DNA of 64,000 nucleotides from Erpobdella octoculata (lineage: Eukaryota; Annelida; Clitellata; Hirudinida; Erpobdellidae): the NCBI GenBank assembly GCA_963978895.1, contig OZ022238.1, positions 13,075,447-13,139,446 on the forward strand, written 5' to 3'. The notes under the pieces were generated by a model. That model did not search any database. It saw nothing but the letters and a program-made list of their open reading frames with translations, and was not told the origin of the DNA. Position 1 is the stretch's first letter. Each line of letters opens with the position of its first letter. Both the position numbers and the translations under genes were made by a program. Below are positions 47,481-61,599 of the stretch, one piece after another.

Positions 47481-48534
47481 GGTACCAATCACGACCTCTA
47501 AAACTCAGAATTTCTACTCCAAGAAATATGGTGGAAACCGTAATAAAGACAACCAAGTACTTTTACTTTGATATTATTTTATTTTTTCTTGGTTTTTGGC
47601 TGGTTATTTATTGTTCTTAATGTTTTTTTATTTGTCTTAAGACATATTGACAAAATCGTCGCATTTAAAGAAACTGTTTCAGATATGGAGCGGGTTACGC
47701 AACCCGTACTTCTAAAACAAACTGTTATTTTTCAAGTTTTAATTTTCATAATTTAAATGTTTAATTTCTTTTCCTAAACTGTCTATTTTTATTTTAAATG
47801 TGTTTAATTTTTATTTTCTTTATTCCCACTGTTCACTTCTATCGCTATTGACAAATCGATCTTCTAAATGTTCTAAAGTAATATAATTTCTGATTTTTTT
47901 AAATTATTTATGTTTTAATTGGTCTTTAGTTTTCTTTTAAATATCATTTACGTTAAAAACCGGTCATTTTTCACCGAAATCGGCCGATGACGCTATACTA
48001 GAACTTTACCGTGGAAAGTTAGGGTTAGGACTAACATGTTAATAATAATACTAATAATACGCTCCGCCATGTCAATACCAATTTTGCCGCTTATTGCCAG
48101 GGCGCGCGCCTTGTCAATAGCAGTAACCGTTATAATATACCATACCCCTCATCGATAATCTTTTATTGCCTAATCGGCAAATTTTCTAGACACCATCTGG
48201 TACCGATTAATTGAATATAAACCTACCTCTCAGACTTGATTCAATCTCGTTCGTGTTCATCAATTCATCAAATGTGCTGCCATCTTGTCCAGTTACGTAT
48301 AAATTGAAATGTAAACATTCGAGCGGAGACGACGTTGAAGTTAATAATTTAATCGATGGTTAAAAGCAACGATAGAAAATTTTTATCATATATTTCTAAA
48401 ACTCAAAAATATTTTTTTAATAAATTTACATTTCGATTTGTTTACAAATTTTCAAGTCGACCCAACCCAACCCACCTCAAGTTGAAAATTTTCGACCCAA
48501 CCCAACCCAACCCATGGACAGCTCTGGTCTGGAA

Positions 48535-49007
48535 GTTTGGTCCATATTTTATTTTATTTTTTATAACTTTCTTATTTGGGGTCCCACGACTTTAGTTTTT
48601 GTTTGTTCGTCTTAAAGCGTTATCAATCCATATTACTGGAAATTTCCGTGGCTATAAAGTGCCCCTAACGCCTTAACTTTGACACACAATTTTGTCAGTC
48701 AGAATCGCAAAATAGTGAGCTGACGGCTATTATCGTCATCACATTACTCCTTAGCTATCGAATTACTTATTAAACTAGTAAAACATTGTTTTATAAAATT
48801 ATTTATGTATATTTATCATTTATGTTTGTTTACAACATCATTTCATCCTTTATTAATAAAAAATAAACGAATTTAAACAAATTTACGTTAAAACTTTTTT
48901 CCAGCAGATTATTTTAAATTTGTTTTTATAGATTATTATTCATTTTGAAAATCAATTGTTTTTATATCAGGTTTAATTGGTGTGACTTTAGTGATTTAAG
49001 TGAAAAA
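48535..49007. other. Gene-free spacer
   Basis: AT-rich, nothing recognised. Confidence 0.4.
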
Positions 49008-49357
49008 ACAAGTAAATTAAAAACGAATTTTTAAAACCCAATGCTTTTATATGTAATTAAAACACAAATTTTGCAATCAATTTTTTCTCATATTACTCTT
49101 TTATTTTATATTAAAGTCGAAATATCTTAATTATATCGAAATATCGAAATTAATTAAAATTAACTAAATTAATTGACTTATTGTAAAACTAATACTTGAA
49201 TATTGCATTGTCTTCTATTTTGAGCATGTATGCAAAATTTGAAAAAAATCTATCATCAGGAAGTGACTCAAAAATTGATTGCAAGATTTGAAACAGACAG
49301 AGAAACAAACAGACAGACAGAGAAACAGAGACGACGAGTTAATAAAAGCATTGGTAA
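49008..49357 (+). repeat. 345-bp repeat family, copy 2
   Basis: Nearly identical to copy 1 apart from two minisatellite units. It abuts LINE debris on its right. Confidence 0.85.
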
Positions 49358-49369
49358 AATAATAAAACC

Positions 49370-49760
49370 GTTGAAACAGCGGAAGCCACGCCTAGAGATT
49401 TTGTTGATTGAACTTTTTTGTAGTAGATGAAGGGAGGATGTAGAGCGAAGTTGTTTAGAAATAGATCTTGCGGTTATGAGTTTGTGTAGATATAGTACAG
49501 GAAATGAAGTGGCAAGGGTTTTGTGAGTTACGGGCGCTATTTTGAAATGGATGCGATATGGGATAGGTAACCAGTGTAGTTTGGCAAAGAAGTTAATGAC
49601 AGGTTGATGAAATGAGCTAGGGATGTTGAGAGCTACCCTGGCAGCACGCTTCATAATTCTTTGGAGACGAGATGTTTGGTGAGTTGAGATGTTGTAGAGA
49701 GTTGAGTTGCAATAATCAATTCTAAATAGTATGAGACAGCGAATGAGCATACTAGCGATA
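49370..49760 (-). pseudogene. LINE reverse transcriptase C-terminal fragment
   Basis: Reads FRIDYCNSTLYNIS, RLQRIMKRAARVALN, LHWLPIPYRIHFKIAPVTHK, SLHLLQKSSINKISRRGFRC, the S-R-x-DYCNS-x-L-x-G-I ... QNRAAR ... LHWLPV-x-x-RI-x-F tail of CR1/Rex-type LINEs. No active site. Its frame then runs by chance into the 345-bp repeat. Confidence 0.85.
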
Positions 49761-50742
49761 AGAGTGTGAAAAAAAACATCAGCTTAGCGAGTGAAAACTT
49801 TAAAGAAAATGTAACCAGCTTGAGCATGTACTTTAATCATCTCATTGGTTTTCCAAAAATTCTAAAGATATCACCGATGAAGAAAGTAAAAACTTTCATC
49901 AGATCAAGGAGATCTAGACTTGTCACCAAGGACTCCTCCTGGTCGTGATTATGTCAGACGATTGCAGGTATTTAAAATGAGACACTCATGCTGTTCAGAA
50001 ATCACGGTCCGAAAAGGACGGTACACTTATGACAACGTTTTACTTAACTCGCTTTCATCTCTTTCTGTCTGATTTTTTTTCGCAGCATAAAAAAGTCTCA
50101 TTAATTATTTATTTTAATTAAATTGCTCCCCCAAGAATTTTTAAAAAGAAATTTTTATAAAATAAATAAAAAAAGCTTTAGAAACCAGTTATTGAGGGAG
50201 CTAGAGGCGGCTGCCCTCCCTCCAAAGCTTTTTTTTGAAAAAATATTTATATGAAATAAATAAAGAAGTTTTGGAAAATTCTTTGAAAAGGTATCTCCGA
50301 CTACCCCACCCCCGGTCAACAGCTGTTTTGGAGGCAAATGAGTATAGATTTCGACCTTAGAAAATTTTTGAAAATGAATCTCATATAGGAATTAAGAATA
50401 ACTGTTATAAGGTTTTTTATCAAATACAAAATTTCACCCATCAAAAACTAAAAATTAAAAAATAATATTTGTTGAAACAAAAAGTTTAAAACAACGTTTT
50501 ACATAAAACAACATTTAATGCACTTAAAAGTTGAAATAAATTGACTGGTTTCGCAGTTCTGATAATTGAAAACGTAAAATGTGGGGCGCAACAATTTTGC
50601 AATTTACTGCAGCTGCTATGCATTATAAGAACTGCCAGTGACATTTATAAAATTAGCTTTGTTAACTTATTCACGCAAACGTTTCAAATTTCTAGCAATT
50701 CATGTATTACTATAAAATGATTACGAATGTGACGGGGTTCAG
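49761..50742. other. Gene-free spacer
   Basis: No supported frame. Short GC patches near 50200-50330 look like old transposon ends. Confidence 0.4.
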
Positions 50743-51076
50743 AACAAGTAAATTAAAAACGAATTTTTAAAACCAATGCTCTTATATGTAATTAAAACAC
50801 AAATTTTGCAATCAATTTTTTCTTATATTACTCTTTTATTTTATATTAAAGTCGAAATATCTTAATTATATCGAAATATCGAAATTAATTAAAATTAACT
50901 AAATTAATTGACTTATTGTAAAACTAATAATTGAATATTGCATTGTCTTCTATTTTGAGCATGTATGCAAAATTTGAAAAAAATCTATCATCAGGAAGTG
51001 ACTCAAACATTGATTGCAAGATTTGAAACAGACAGAGAAACAGAGACGACGAGTTAATAAAAGCATTGGTAAAAAA
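50743..51076 (+). repeat. 345-bp repeat family, copy 3
   Basis: Shortest of the four full copies, with a single minisatellite unit. Confidence 0.85.
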
Positions 51077-51451
51077 CAGTTTTTCAGCAATTCAATTTTT
51101 ATTAATTAAATTTTCAAGAAACTTGACATTTTTTAAACATTGCTTTAATTTTTGATATAGTGATGAAAAAAAAACAGGTGACAAAAAATTACGACAATCG
51201 CGTTAAACAAAATAAAATATGGTTTCCCGTTTTGAAAGGCTTGTAACAAATCTAAAAAATCTGTTTTAAGACGATAAAAACAATTTTTTTTCTTTTACTG
51301 GTTAAAACAAAAAATTTATTTAAAAATAATGTTTTAAACATTTTATTAAGTATAGATTTTCTTTTATTTTGTTCCATCTGCCACACTAGTAAAAAAGGAA
51401 AACAAAAGCTATAGTTAAATATTATTAAAACGTTATTTGTTGCAGAAAAAC

Positions 51452-52977
51452 TCACTTCATATTTTTTGTACACCATCCTTTAAATAAATGGTAGATCAAT
51501 TCAATGACTTCACCAAAAGTCATAACAGATATTCCCAACCAAAGACTCAACGAGCCTCCAACAAGACTGACCATAACATCCCAGGAATACAAAGGTTTAT
51601 CAATAAGAACGTGTGGAAAATCTTCTTCCATGACCAATTTAACGTATAACAAAGATTCCTGTAATTGGTTAAGATCAGACATTTTATATTTGATATTAGT
51701 CAGATTCTCAGAAATTTTCTTGTCCCGAATTTTTTTTAGGTAATCGTACGCCGCATAACGATTTTTCACTTGCGGAAAAGAATCAATACAATTTTCAAAA
51801 TAATTTTCATAAACATTCAATTGCAAGAAAGATGGAGGCCATTGAGAAGATATAACATTAAAGTCGTATTTTATTTCATTGCAAGCGAAAAGACATTCGT
51901 CTTTGAAATCACTGGTATTTCCCAGAAGAAAGCATTCTAGTTCTTTAACAAAATTCGATACATTCAAATTGTGTCCACTAAATAATTCCTGTAAACTGCC
52001 ACAAATTTGAACGTCTGACAAACTTGTGGGAATTGAATAGACTGCATTAATGCACGAACATCTTTTATAATAATCAAACTGTTTTGAAAATTCAGAACAA
52101 ATATCTCTCGAGTATGTTTCAGTTTCGACCTTACTAATTATCTTTTGACATAAGAACTATACGGCTTGTTCAACCTTTCAATATTTGTTTGAGTTATTTT
52201 TATTACATTTTCTGTTCCAGGTCCAATAGTTACACCACGTTTCAGATCAGGAGAAGTACCTGAAGGATGGATTGATATTCTGACTCCATTTGTCTGACTA
52301 GACTTAATAACTGGAATAAATGCTGCATGCACGTTCATTGGCGGTCCAATATTTAAAATTAAAGACATTCCTCGAATGTTTTTGGAATTAAGTTGAATGT
52401 TTAAAGTGCTTGTCTTAATTGTTGAGCAGGTATAATAATCAACATTCCATCTTACGGTAAAATTGTATGTACAAATAGTACCCAAATCCCAGTCTTCAGT
52501 GAATAAAATACATTGAGCAATGAAATTGGGGCAATCTTCTTTTTGAGTAATCGTTCTTGGCAAATTTGAAATATAAAATGATTTGGATTTCAAATATGAT
52601 AAAAAGTATTTTAACGTTTCATTTTCAATCTTACTCCTTGTTGTTACATTTCTGAAATCTTCATCAGTTTGTTTTGTGTAGTTTTGATAAGACAGAATTT
52701 CTGGATTTTCATTTCCAAAAAGATTCAAACTGCAAATTGTGACATCAGGAAAAACAAGTCGCCCATCGAGTTTTTCACCAAATGTCGTAACAACAGGAAA
52801 CATATAAAATTTTTTGAACAGAATGCCCAGTAAGCAAATCAAAGTAAGAGTACACGATATAACAAAAAACAGCCAAAGATATTTTAAAAATAGTTTTTTG
52901 CTTTTGAATATTTTTGGCACTCCACGTATTGAAGTTGTCTCGGCAAAAAGTTTGAATTCCTTTTTAAAATGAAACAT
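51452..52977 (-). pseudogene. DEG/ENaC-family channel gene 4, broken by a small deletion
   Basis: 52977-52138 encodes the N-terminal half (MFHFKKE start aligned with paralogues, ETTSIRG, TM1, FPDVTICSLNLF, GPGTENVIKITQ). 52140-51452 in another frame encodes the C-terminal half (CSCINAVYSIP, QWPP, TM2 GGSLSLWLGIS). The frames meet inside the conserved Y-G-C motif: the Gly codon and one more base are missing (4-bp deletion), leaving Tyr then Cys in the wrong frame. Restoring length would give about 509 codons, normal for the family. The open frame extends upstream to 53043, but alignment places the start at 52977. This member has Ser in the filter triplet where the others have Thr, and Leu for Pro after TM1. 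TATATATA lies near 53085. Not a homopolymer site, so real inactivation is more likely here than in gene 2. Confidence 0.85.
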
Positions 52978-53097
52978 TTCTTTTAAAATTATTCTTAAAA
53001 TAATTTGTAAAAGAATTCTGAAATTTTTATTTAAATATTTCACAATTTGTGAAACGACAAATAAATTTCAATCATTGTGGCATATATATAACAGTCG

Positions 53098-54060
53098 GTG
53101 TTTTTAACGTGCAATAATAAAATCGGCTTTGTGTGTTGTCGTTTGACTCGACAAAATAGATGTTATATGCCTCGTGTAATTTCAGCATTTTTGTTTATTG
53201 ACACATTTGAGAGCAAAAAAAGAGTTAGCATGAATACTCACAAATGTAATTTTCATGTCAACAATTTTCCGAATAATAATTTTGTGAAAAATCGAAATGT
53301 ATAACTGACTAATTAGTAATTAGTTGTAAATGCTTTTTACATAGTTTAAAAACAAAACAAATGGCAATCTGAATACAGGATTAGACATGGAATTAGTGAA
53401 AGTACGGATTAGGTAAGGGAATATTTTTCAAACTTAGTATAATTTTTTATAGGTTTATACCTACAGTTTTGTTTGGTATTTATTGATTTAAAAACTGAAT
53501 ATATTTTACAGTTTATAAGAAATTAGTAGAATTAATTACGGTTATTAATTATTCTGGAAATGCAATTCTGTACAAGAATTGTATTCATCTAGTAGTGTTT
53601 GCAGTGAAATAAAGATTGTTCTAATCTGACTCGCTGTCCCAAGCCAAACAGAACTACGTTATAATAGGTCTAATGTATCAAACGATTGGAAATATCACTA
53701 TAACTTTGAAAATAAACTACGCACTTTCTAGTTTCATAAAGGTGATTAAAGACAGGGAATACTATATCATGCATGCTTAAATAATTTTTCTTGAGGATAT
53801 AATGCATAAAGACAAACTATACACACCTGTCAATTCAAAATATTGCGGCATACAGCAAATGTGAAATTCCAGAGGTGCGGGAGGCTTTTACATGAACAAA
53901 AGAAAATAATTCCAGAAAACTAACATACAGGCAAACGTTCATCAAATGCAACATCAGGAAAACAAATCATTTTGAAACACGAGTAGTCATAACCCTAATA
54001 ATCCTATCTAATACTATCTGTGCTCGGCCACGCGTTGGTGTAGCTTTAATTTAAATATAA
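53098..54060. other. 5' flank of channel gene 4 and spacer
   Basis: No gene. A TATATATA box-like sequence lies just outside it at about 53081-53093. Confidence 0.4.
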
Positions 54061-54063
54061 AAG

Positions 54064-54410
54064 AAACAAGTAAATTAAAAACGAATTTTTAAAACCAATG
54101 CTTTTATATGTAATTAAAACACAAATTTTGCAATCAATTTTTTATTATATTACTCTTTTATTTTATGTTAAAGTCGAAATATCTTAATTATATCAAAATA
54201 TCGAAATTAATTAAAATTATCTAAATTTATTGACTTATTGTAAAACTAATAATTGAATATTGCATTGTCTTCTATTTTAAGCATGTATGCAAAATTTGAA
54301 AAAATCTATCATCAGGAAGTGACTCAAAAATTGATTGCAAGATTTGAAACAGACAGAGAAACAAACAGACAGACAGAGAAACAGAGACGACGAGTTAATA
54401 AAAGCATTGG
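54064..54410 (+). repeat. 345-bp repeat family, copy 4
   Basis: Two minisatellite units and several substitutions relative to copies 1-3. Confidence 0.85.
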
Positions 54411-54559
54411 TAATAATAATAAAAATATCATCAAAAAGCATCGAATTTAAATATCTCAACTATTTTCATGAAAATTTCGTACACGCTTGAGAATCGCGGT
54501 CAGTGAGTGTGGTTCGTGTTAACTTGGTAAAATAGTCTGCCAGTCGGTTAGCGTTTTGT

Positions 54560-54655
54560 GGTCAAGAAAACCCTCAAGAAAACCCTCAAGAAAACCCCCA
54601 AGAAAACCCTCAAGAAAACCCTCAAGAAACCCCTCGATAAAATCCTCAAGAAAAT
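54560..54655 (+). repeat. ~14-bp tandem array
   Basis: Seven units of CAAGAAAACCCT. It joins directly onto a truncated fifth copy of the 345-bp repeat. Confidence 0.85.
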
Positions 54656-54827
54656 TGACTTATTGTAAAACTAATAATTGAATATTGCATTGTCTTCTAT
54701 CTTGAGCATGTATGCAAAATTGGAAAAAAATCTATCATCAGGAAGTGACTCAAAAATTGATTGCAAGATTTGAAACAGAGAAACAGACAGAGAAACAGAG
54801 CCGACGAGTTAATAAAAGCATTGGTAA
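54655..54827 (+). repeat. 345-bp repeat family, copy 5 (3' half)
   Basis: Begins at TTGACTTATTGTAAAACTAA and ends AGTTAATAAAAGCATTGGTAA. The first half is missing. Confidence 0.8.
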
Positions 54828-54854
54828 TAAAAATGCATGTTTCTAAAATTTAAT

Positions 54855-55210
54855 TTCTCCCGGGGTTTTTAGATGTTTTTCTCTCTTTCGTTCTCATTTC
54901 CTTTCCTGCTCTTTCTTGCTTTCCTGCTTTCTTTCCTTTTCCCGCTCGCTTTCCCAGTCGCTTTCCCGTTCCAGCTCCTGCTCGCTCTCCCTTCCCACTT
55001 GCTTTCGCGTTTGAGCTCGTTCTCCAGTTTTTGCTTGATTTTTTGTTTCCACTCTATCTTCCGTTTCGCTTGCTCTCCTGCTCTTATTTGCTTTCCCAAT
55101 CCCGCTTGCTCTTTCACTCCCACTCGTTCTTCTACTCCTTTTTTTATTTCTTTCTCTCCCTCCTAACTTCCTTTTGCCCATAAAACGTGAAATTAATTTG
55201 TTAAAGCTGC
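54855..55210 (-). mobile_element. Helitron-like repeat without its terminal CTAG
   Basis: CCCGGGGTTTTTAGATGTTTTTC followed by pyrimidine-rich text and CCATAAAACGTGAAATTAAT. Same plan as 26012-26460, diverged and truncated at the hairpin. Confidence 0.5.
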
Positions 55211-55219
55211 TTGAAACTT

Positions 55220-56563
<1,344 letters not shown>

Positions 56564-56649
56564 TACATACATAAACACAGACACAGACACAAATACATGC
56601 ACATACACATATATACATACACACATACATACGCACATACATATATATA

Positions 56650-57090
<441 letters not shown>

Positions 57091-57117
57091 GTCTGTGTCA
57101 GTCCGATTAACCTGACA

Positions 57118-57870
57118 AAGCAAGTTAATATAAGACTAGTAAAAATAAAAGCTATTTGAAACAAACAAATATCGCACTAATAATTATTTTAAATTGAAAA
57201 TTAAATCTTGTTTTTTTAAAAAAACGAAAAGTTGTTTTTCAATATAAATTTCATTATTTTTAAAATTTTTATTAGTGTTTTATAGACTTTCTTTTATAAT
57301 TCACTTATGTTTTGTCCGATCAATTTGAAAATTTAACAGAATTTAGAATCTGCAGTGACAAATAAACCCACTATATTTTTTGTTTTAAATGACTTATTTT
57401 TGAATTGACATAGGTGGAAATATCTATGTAATTGCATTTAATTTGTTTTGTTTAACAAAAATAATTAATATTTTTTATTACAAACAAAGTTATTGTTTTT
57501 TAAAGAATTTTTAAATTGTAATAAAATCTATTGTCCTTATGACAATGCATTTTATTTCAAATATCAGCTCGATTAAATGACGTAAAGTTTGTTAATTTTC
57601 ACTGTCAAGGCTTTCAAACATTCAAGTAAGCAAGCAACCAAGCAAGACCGGTGGTGAAATTAATACCAGTGATCTAACAAGCAGCCAGGTTTTTTTCACA
57701 AATCCCTTATATTTCAAAAATTTACGGCTTTTCATTTATTGTAAAAAAAGTCTTTAAAAAAGACATTTTATTCAATTTGTATATTTAAACATTTATTTAC
57801 AAAAATACGTAAAGTTTATTTAAAGTGGCTCTATGTTTCGGACAAAATTTCAGAGTCACTAACTATGAAA
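57118..57870. other. AT-rich spacer with one dispersed repeat
   Basis: No gene. 57560-57680 is a copy of the AAGCAAGCAA repeat. Confidence 0.5.
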
Positions 57871-57879
57871 GCAATGTTA

Positions 57880-58130
57880 AAAGGATTTAAAGAAAAGAAA
57901 AGTCTTGAGCAGACTGCGTAAATCCGTCTCAGAAGCTGCTGCTTGTATCTTAAACGTAAAGCTGTTCCAAATCTTGGGCCTGTTGACGCGGAAACTTCTG
58001 TCACCAAGCGTCTTGCACCGAGAGGCTGGTTTCAGATCTTTTGTGGATGATGATCTGAGTTTCTTGTGTCCCTGAATAGCGCTGATTGGCTGTATACAGT
58101 ATAGAGGAGCGTTGTGTAGCTAATTTTTTT
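57880..58130 (-). pseudogene. LINE reverse transcriptase C-terminal tip
   Basis: Minus-strand reading gives KLRSSSTKDLKPASRCKTLG, DRSFRVNRPKIWNSFTFKIQ, ETDLRSLLKTFLFF. This is the GDR-(S/A)-F ... P-x-x-WNSLP ... FK-x-x-LKT-x-LF end of CR1/L2/Rex-type ORF2 proteins. Short and isolated. Confidence 0.8.
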
Positions 58131-58139
58131 TATCAAAAA

Positions 58140-58600
58140 TATGTGTTTTATCCTTTTTTCAATAATGTCAATAATTTATCATTGTTTCTGTTTTTTTGAT
58201 TCTGTATGAAATGAAACTCAATTTAAAAAATGGTTTATATTACAAAGATCTGTGCATTAATTAATAATTTGGCAAACAGCTTTTTGCGAAATTGACAGAG
58301 AAACTAATTTAATTCCAGCTTAATGGACCAGTACAAATAAATTATGATTAAGCAAGATCAATATTTGTCTGCTATTGTTAGTGTTTGTTTACGTGTCTAT
58401 GTATGTTATTGCATGTTCAAGTGCATACTCAAAAGAGAAAATTTTTATAGTTTGCATTATTACTCGTACGCTATTGTCTCCTCTCATTAGATGGAAAAGA
58501 CAAATTAAATAATTTTTATTACTAAATCATCCTATGTTTCTATATAAAACAGAAATAGCATAGCAAATATATTAAAATTAAAACATAGGATGTATATACA
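58140..58600. other. Gene-free spacer
   Basis: Nothing recognised before the TATG tract. Confidence 0.4.
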
Positions 58601-58608
58601 ATAAAACA

Positions 58609-59754
<1,146 letters not shown>

Positions 59755-59763
<9 letters not shown>

Positions 59764-60443
59764 TAGCAATTTCGCATAACACGGCGGCCGCAGTGGTCAG
59801 CAGTTGATAGAATTAATGGCCCAGACGTGTAATAAAAGTTATTACGCAATAGAGATAAAAGAAGTAAAGGAAAAAATGAGTTTTTCAACACAAACTTGTA
59901 TTTCAAATACATTCGATTTAGAAATACGAAAGATATTCAAATTAAGTTTTTTTTTCAATTGAATCATGTGTTGTCATCCTATGTAAAACTATGCTGAAAG
60001 TTTCATTTTCCTAGCTAGTCAAAAAGCTGGTTAAATTTTACATGCAAGATTTGCGTTCAGAAAAAGCCATACACACATACACACATACACAAACACACAC
60101 ACACATACACAGTGTGTGTATTAGATTACAATCTCTGTTTGTGTGTATGTAATACACACACACATAGAGCAATTGTAATTTAAATAAAAGATGTTCAAAT
60201 TACTGTTTTTTAATTGAATCATGTATTGTCATCCAATATAAAGATATGCTGAAAGTTTCAACTTCCTAGCTAGTCAAAAAACTGGTTAAATTTTACTTGC
60301 AAGATTTGCGTACAGAGAAAGCCACACACACACACAAGCAGAGATTGTAACCTAAATAAAAGATTGTAAAAAGGTAGCGCTGCAATCGCAAAATATATAA
60401 TGAGATTTAAAAAAATCCATCATTTTTGACGGGATATCTCTAG
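59755..60443 (+). mobile_element. Second Helitron-like family, copy 2
   Basis: Begins ATGTATGTATGTTAGCAATT directly after the TATG tract, then AACACGGCGGCCGCAG and AATAAAAGTTATTACGCAA as at 31475. It contains two successive copies of the GAAAGTTTC ... CTAGCTAGTCAAAAA segment (about 59990 and 60250) and ends at CATCATTTTTGACGGG, ATATCT and CTAG (60440-60443) followed by T. Confidence 0.5.
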
Positions 60444-60464
60444 TATATAAATAAATGTTTGTGT

Positions 60465-60783
60465 GTGTGTCCTTTATGCATTGCTACACCATTAATCCGA
60501 TCGTAATGAAATATTTACACAACAGTGATAGTCAATAGAGAAAGGTTTTTGTAAAAAAATAGTGAGAACGGTCACAAAGCGAGTGGGAGCGAAAACGGGA
60601 GAGCGAGCAGAAACAGGAACGGGAAAGCGAGCGGGAACTGGAGGATGAGCGGGAACATGAATGAGAGGGCAAGCAGGAACGAAAAAGCGACAGGAAGAGG
60701 AAGAGCGAGAATTAAACGGCAGCAAAAAACAAAAACAACAAAAAGCTTTAAAAAGTTCGGGCAACCCCGAGTAACCCGGCTAA
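60465..60783 (+). mobile_element. Helitron-like repeat, most complete single-ended copy
   Basis: In order: CATTGCTACACCATTAATCC, ATCGTAATGAAAT, CAATAGAGAAAGGTTTTTG, GGTCACAAAGCGAG, purine-rich GAGCGGGAACTGGAGG units, AGTTCGGGCAACCCCGAGTA (variant hairpin) and CTAA (60780-60783) followed by T. It shows the full ~320-bp layout of the family. Confidence 0.55.
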
Positions 60784-60927
60784 TGTTAAATACCATTGCC
60801 AAGATATAAGTTCTATAACTATTAGTCGTGATAAATATAAAAAAACAATTATTTTTCTTTTAAATATATTTTTATGATGTCGGTGAAGTAAATATCAGAA
60901 AAATGACTTTATTTTTATTAATTTATA

Positions 60928-61599
60928 GTGTGTTACAACAGGTGTTCCAAGACTAATATGACAGTGTGTAGGAAATGTCGAAGTATTTCCATAATTAATT
61001 GGATTAAAGATTATTTAACAAATAGAACAAGTAGTGTTAGGGTTAATAATAGCCCATCTAACATATTTAAAGTTACAAGTGGAGTACCTCAAGGTAGTGT
61101 TTTAGGGCCATTACTTTACATAATTTATGTCAATGATATGTTTGAAATAGTTAAGAATAACTCGGCGGAGCTGTTTATGTACGCTGACGACGCCAAAATA
61201 TTTAAAACTATAAAAAGCAGTGATGATCGATTGATATTGCAGAGCTGTTTGAAATCTTTAGGAGATTGGAGTAAAACATGGAAAATTAAGCTAAATACTG
61301 GTAAATGTGTTGCGGTGAGATATGGACGCCAATTAGATGATCGTTGGTTATATAATATAGAGGGAGTGGAACTTAATTTTCTTGACAAAATAAAAGATTT
61401 AGAAGTTACATTCCAGAGTTCACTAACATTTGTAGATCACATTTATGAAATAATTAAAAAATGTTTTTCACTGTTAGGTATAATTTCACGAAATTTTAAA
61501 GATCTGACAAAAGATTCTTTTATATTGATTTATAAAGCTTTGGTTAGATCCAGATTGGAGTATGCAGTCAGTGTATTATGTATCAACTTTCAATTGTAG
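60928..61599 (+). pseudogene. LINE reverse transcriptase fragment
   Basis: From about 60990: IINWIKDYLTNRTSSVRVNN, TSGVPQGSVLGPLLYIIYVN, FMYADDAKIF (catalytic Asp pair), LGDWSKTWKIKLNTGKC, LVRSRLEYAV. It holds the palm and part of the thumb of a CR1-type reverse transcriptase. The N-terminal domains and C-terminus are missing, so it is a dead fragment despite an open frame. Confidence 0.88.

Larger units (their letters stand above)
45714..48526. mobile_element. Composite non-autonomous hAT element (2.8 kb)
   Basis: Ends CAGAGGTGTCCGTGGGT and ACCCATGGACAGCTCTG match inversely at 15 of 17. Flanks GTATAGAA (45706-45713) and GTCTGGAA (48527-48534) agree at 6 of 8, as an aged target duplication. 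Both ends have ACCCAACCC repeats. Inner inverted segments (46445-46550 and 47955-48110) share GGCGCGCGCC and CTAGTATAGCGTCATCGG. Between them lie the 345-bp repeat (46809-47219) and a Helitron-like end (47251). No transposase. Confidence 0.65.

Noticed and set aside
49268..49750. Full 160-codon LINE protein
   Set aside because: The last ~35 codons are chance read-through into the 345-bp repeat.
52138..53043. Start of channel gene 4 at 53043
   Set aside because: Paralogues start about 12 residues before ETTSIRG, which places the start at 52977; the extra 22 codons are probably 5' flank.
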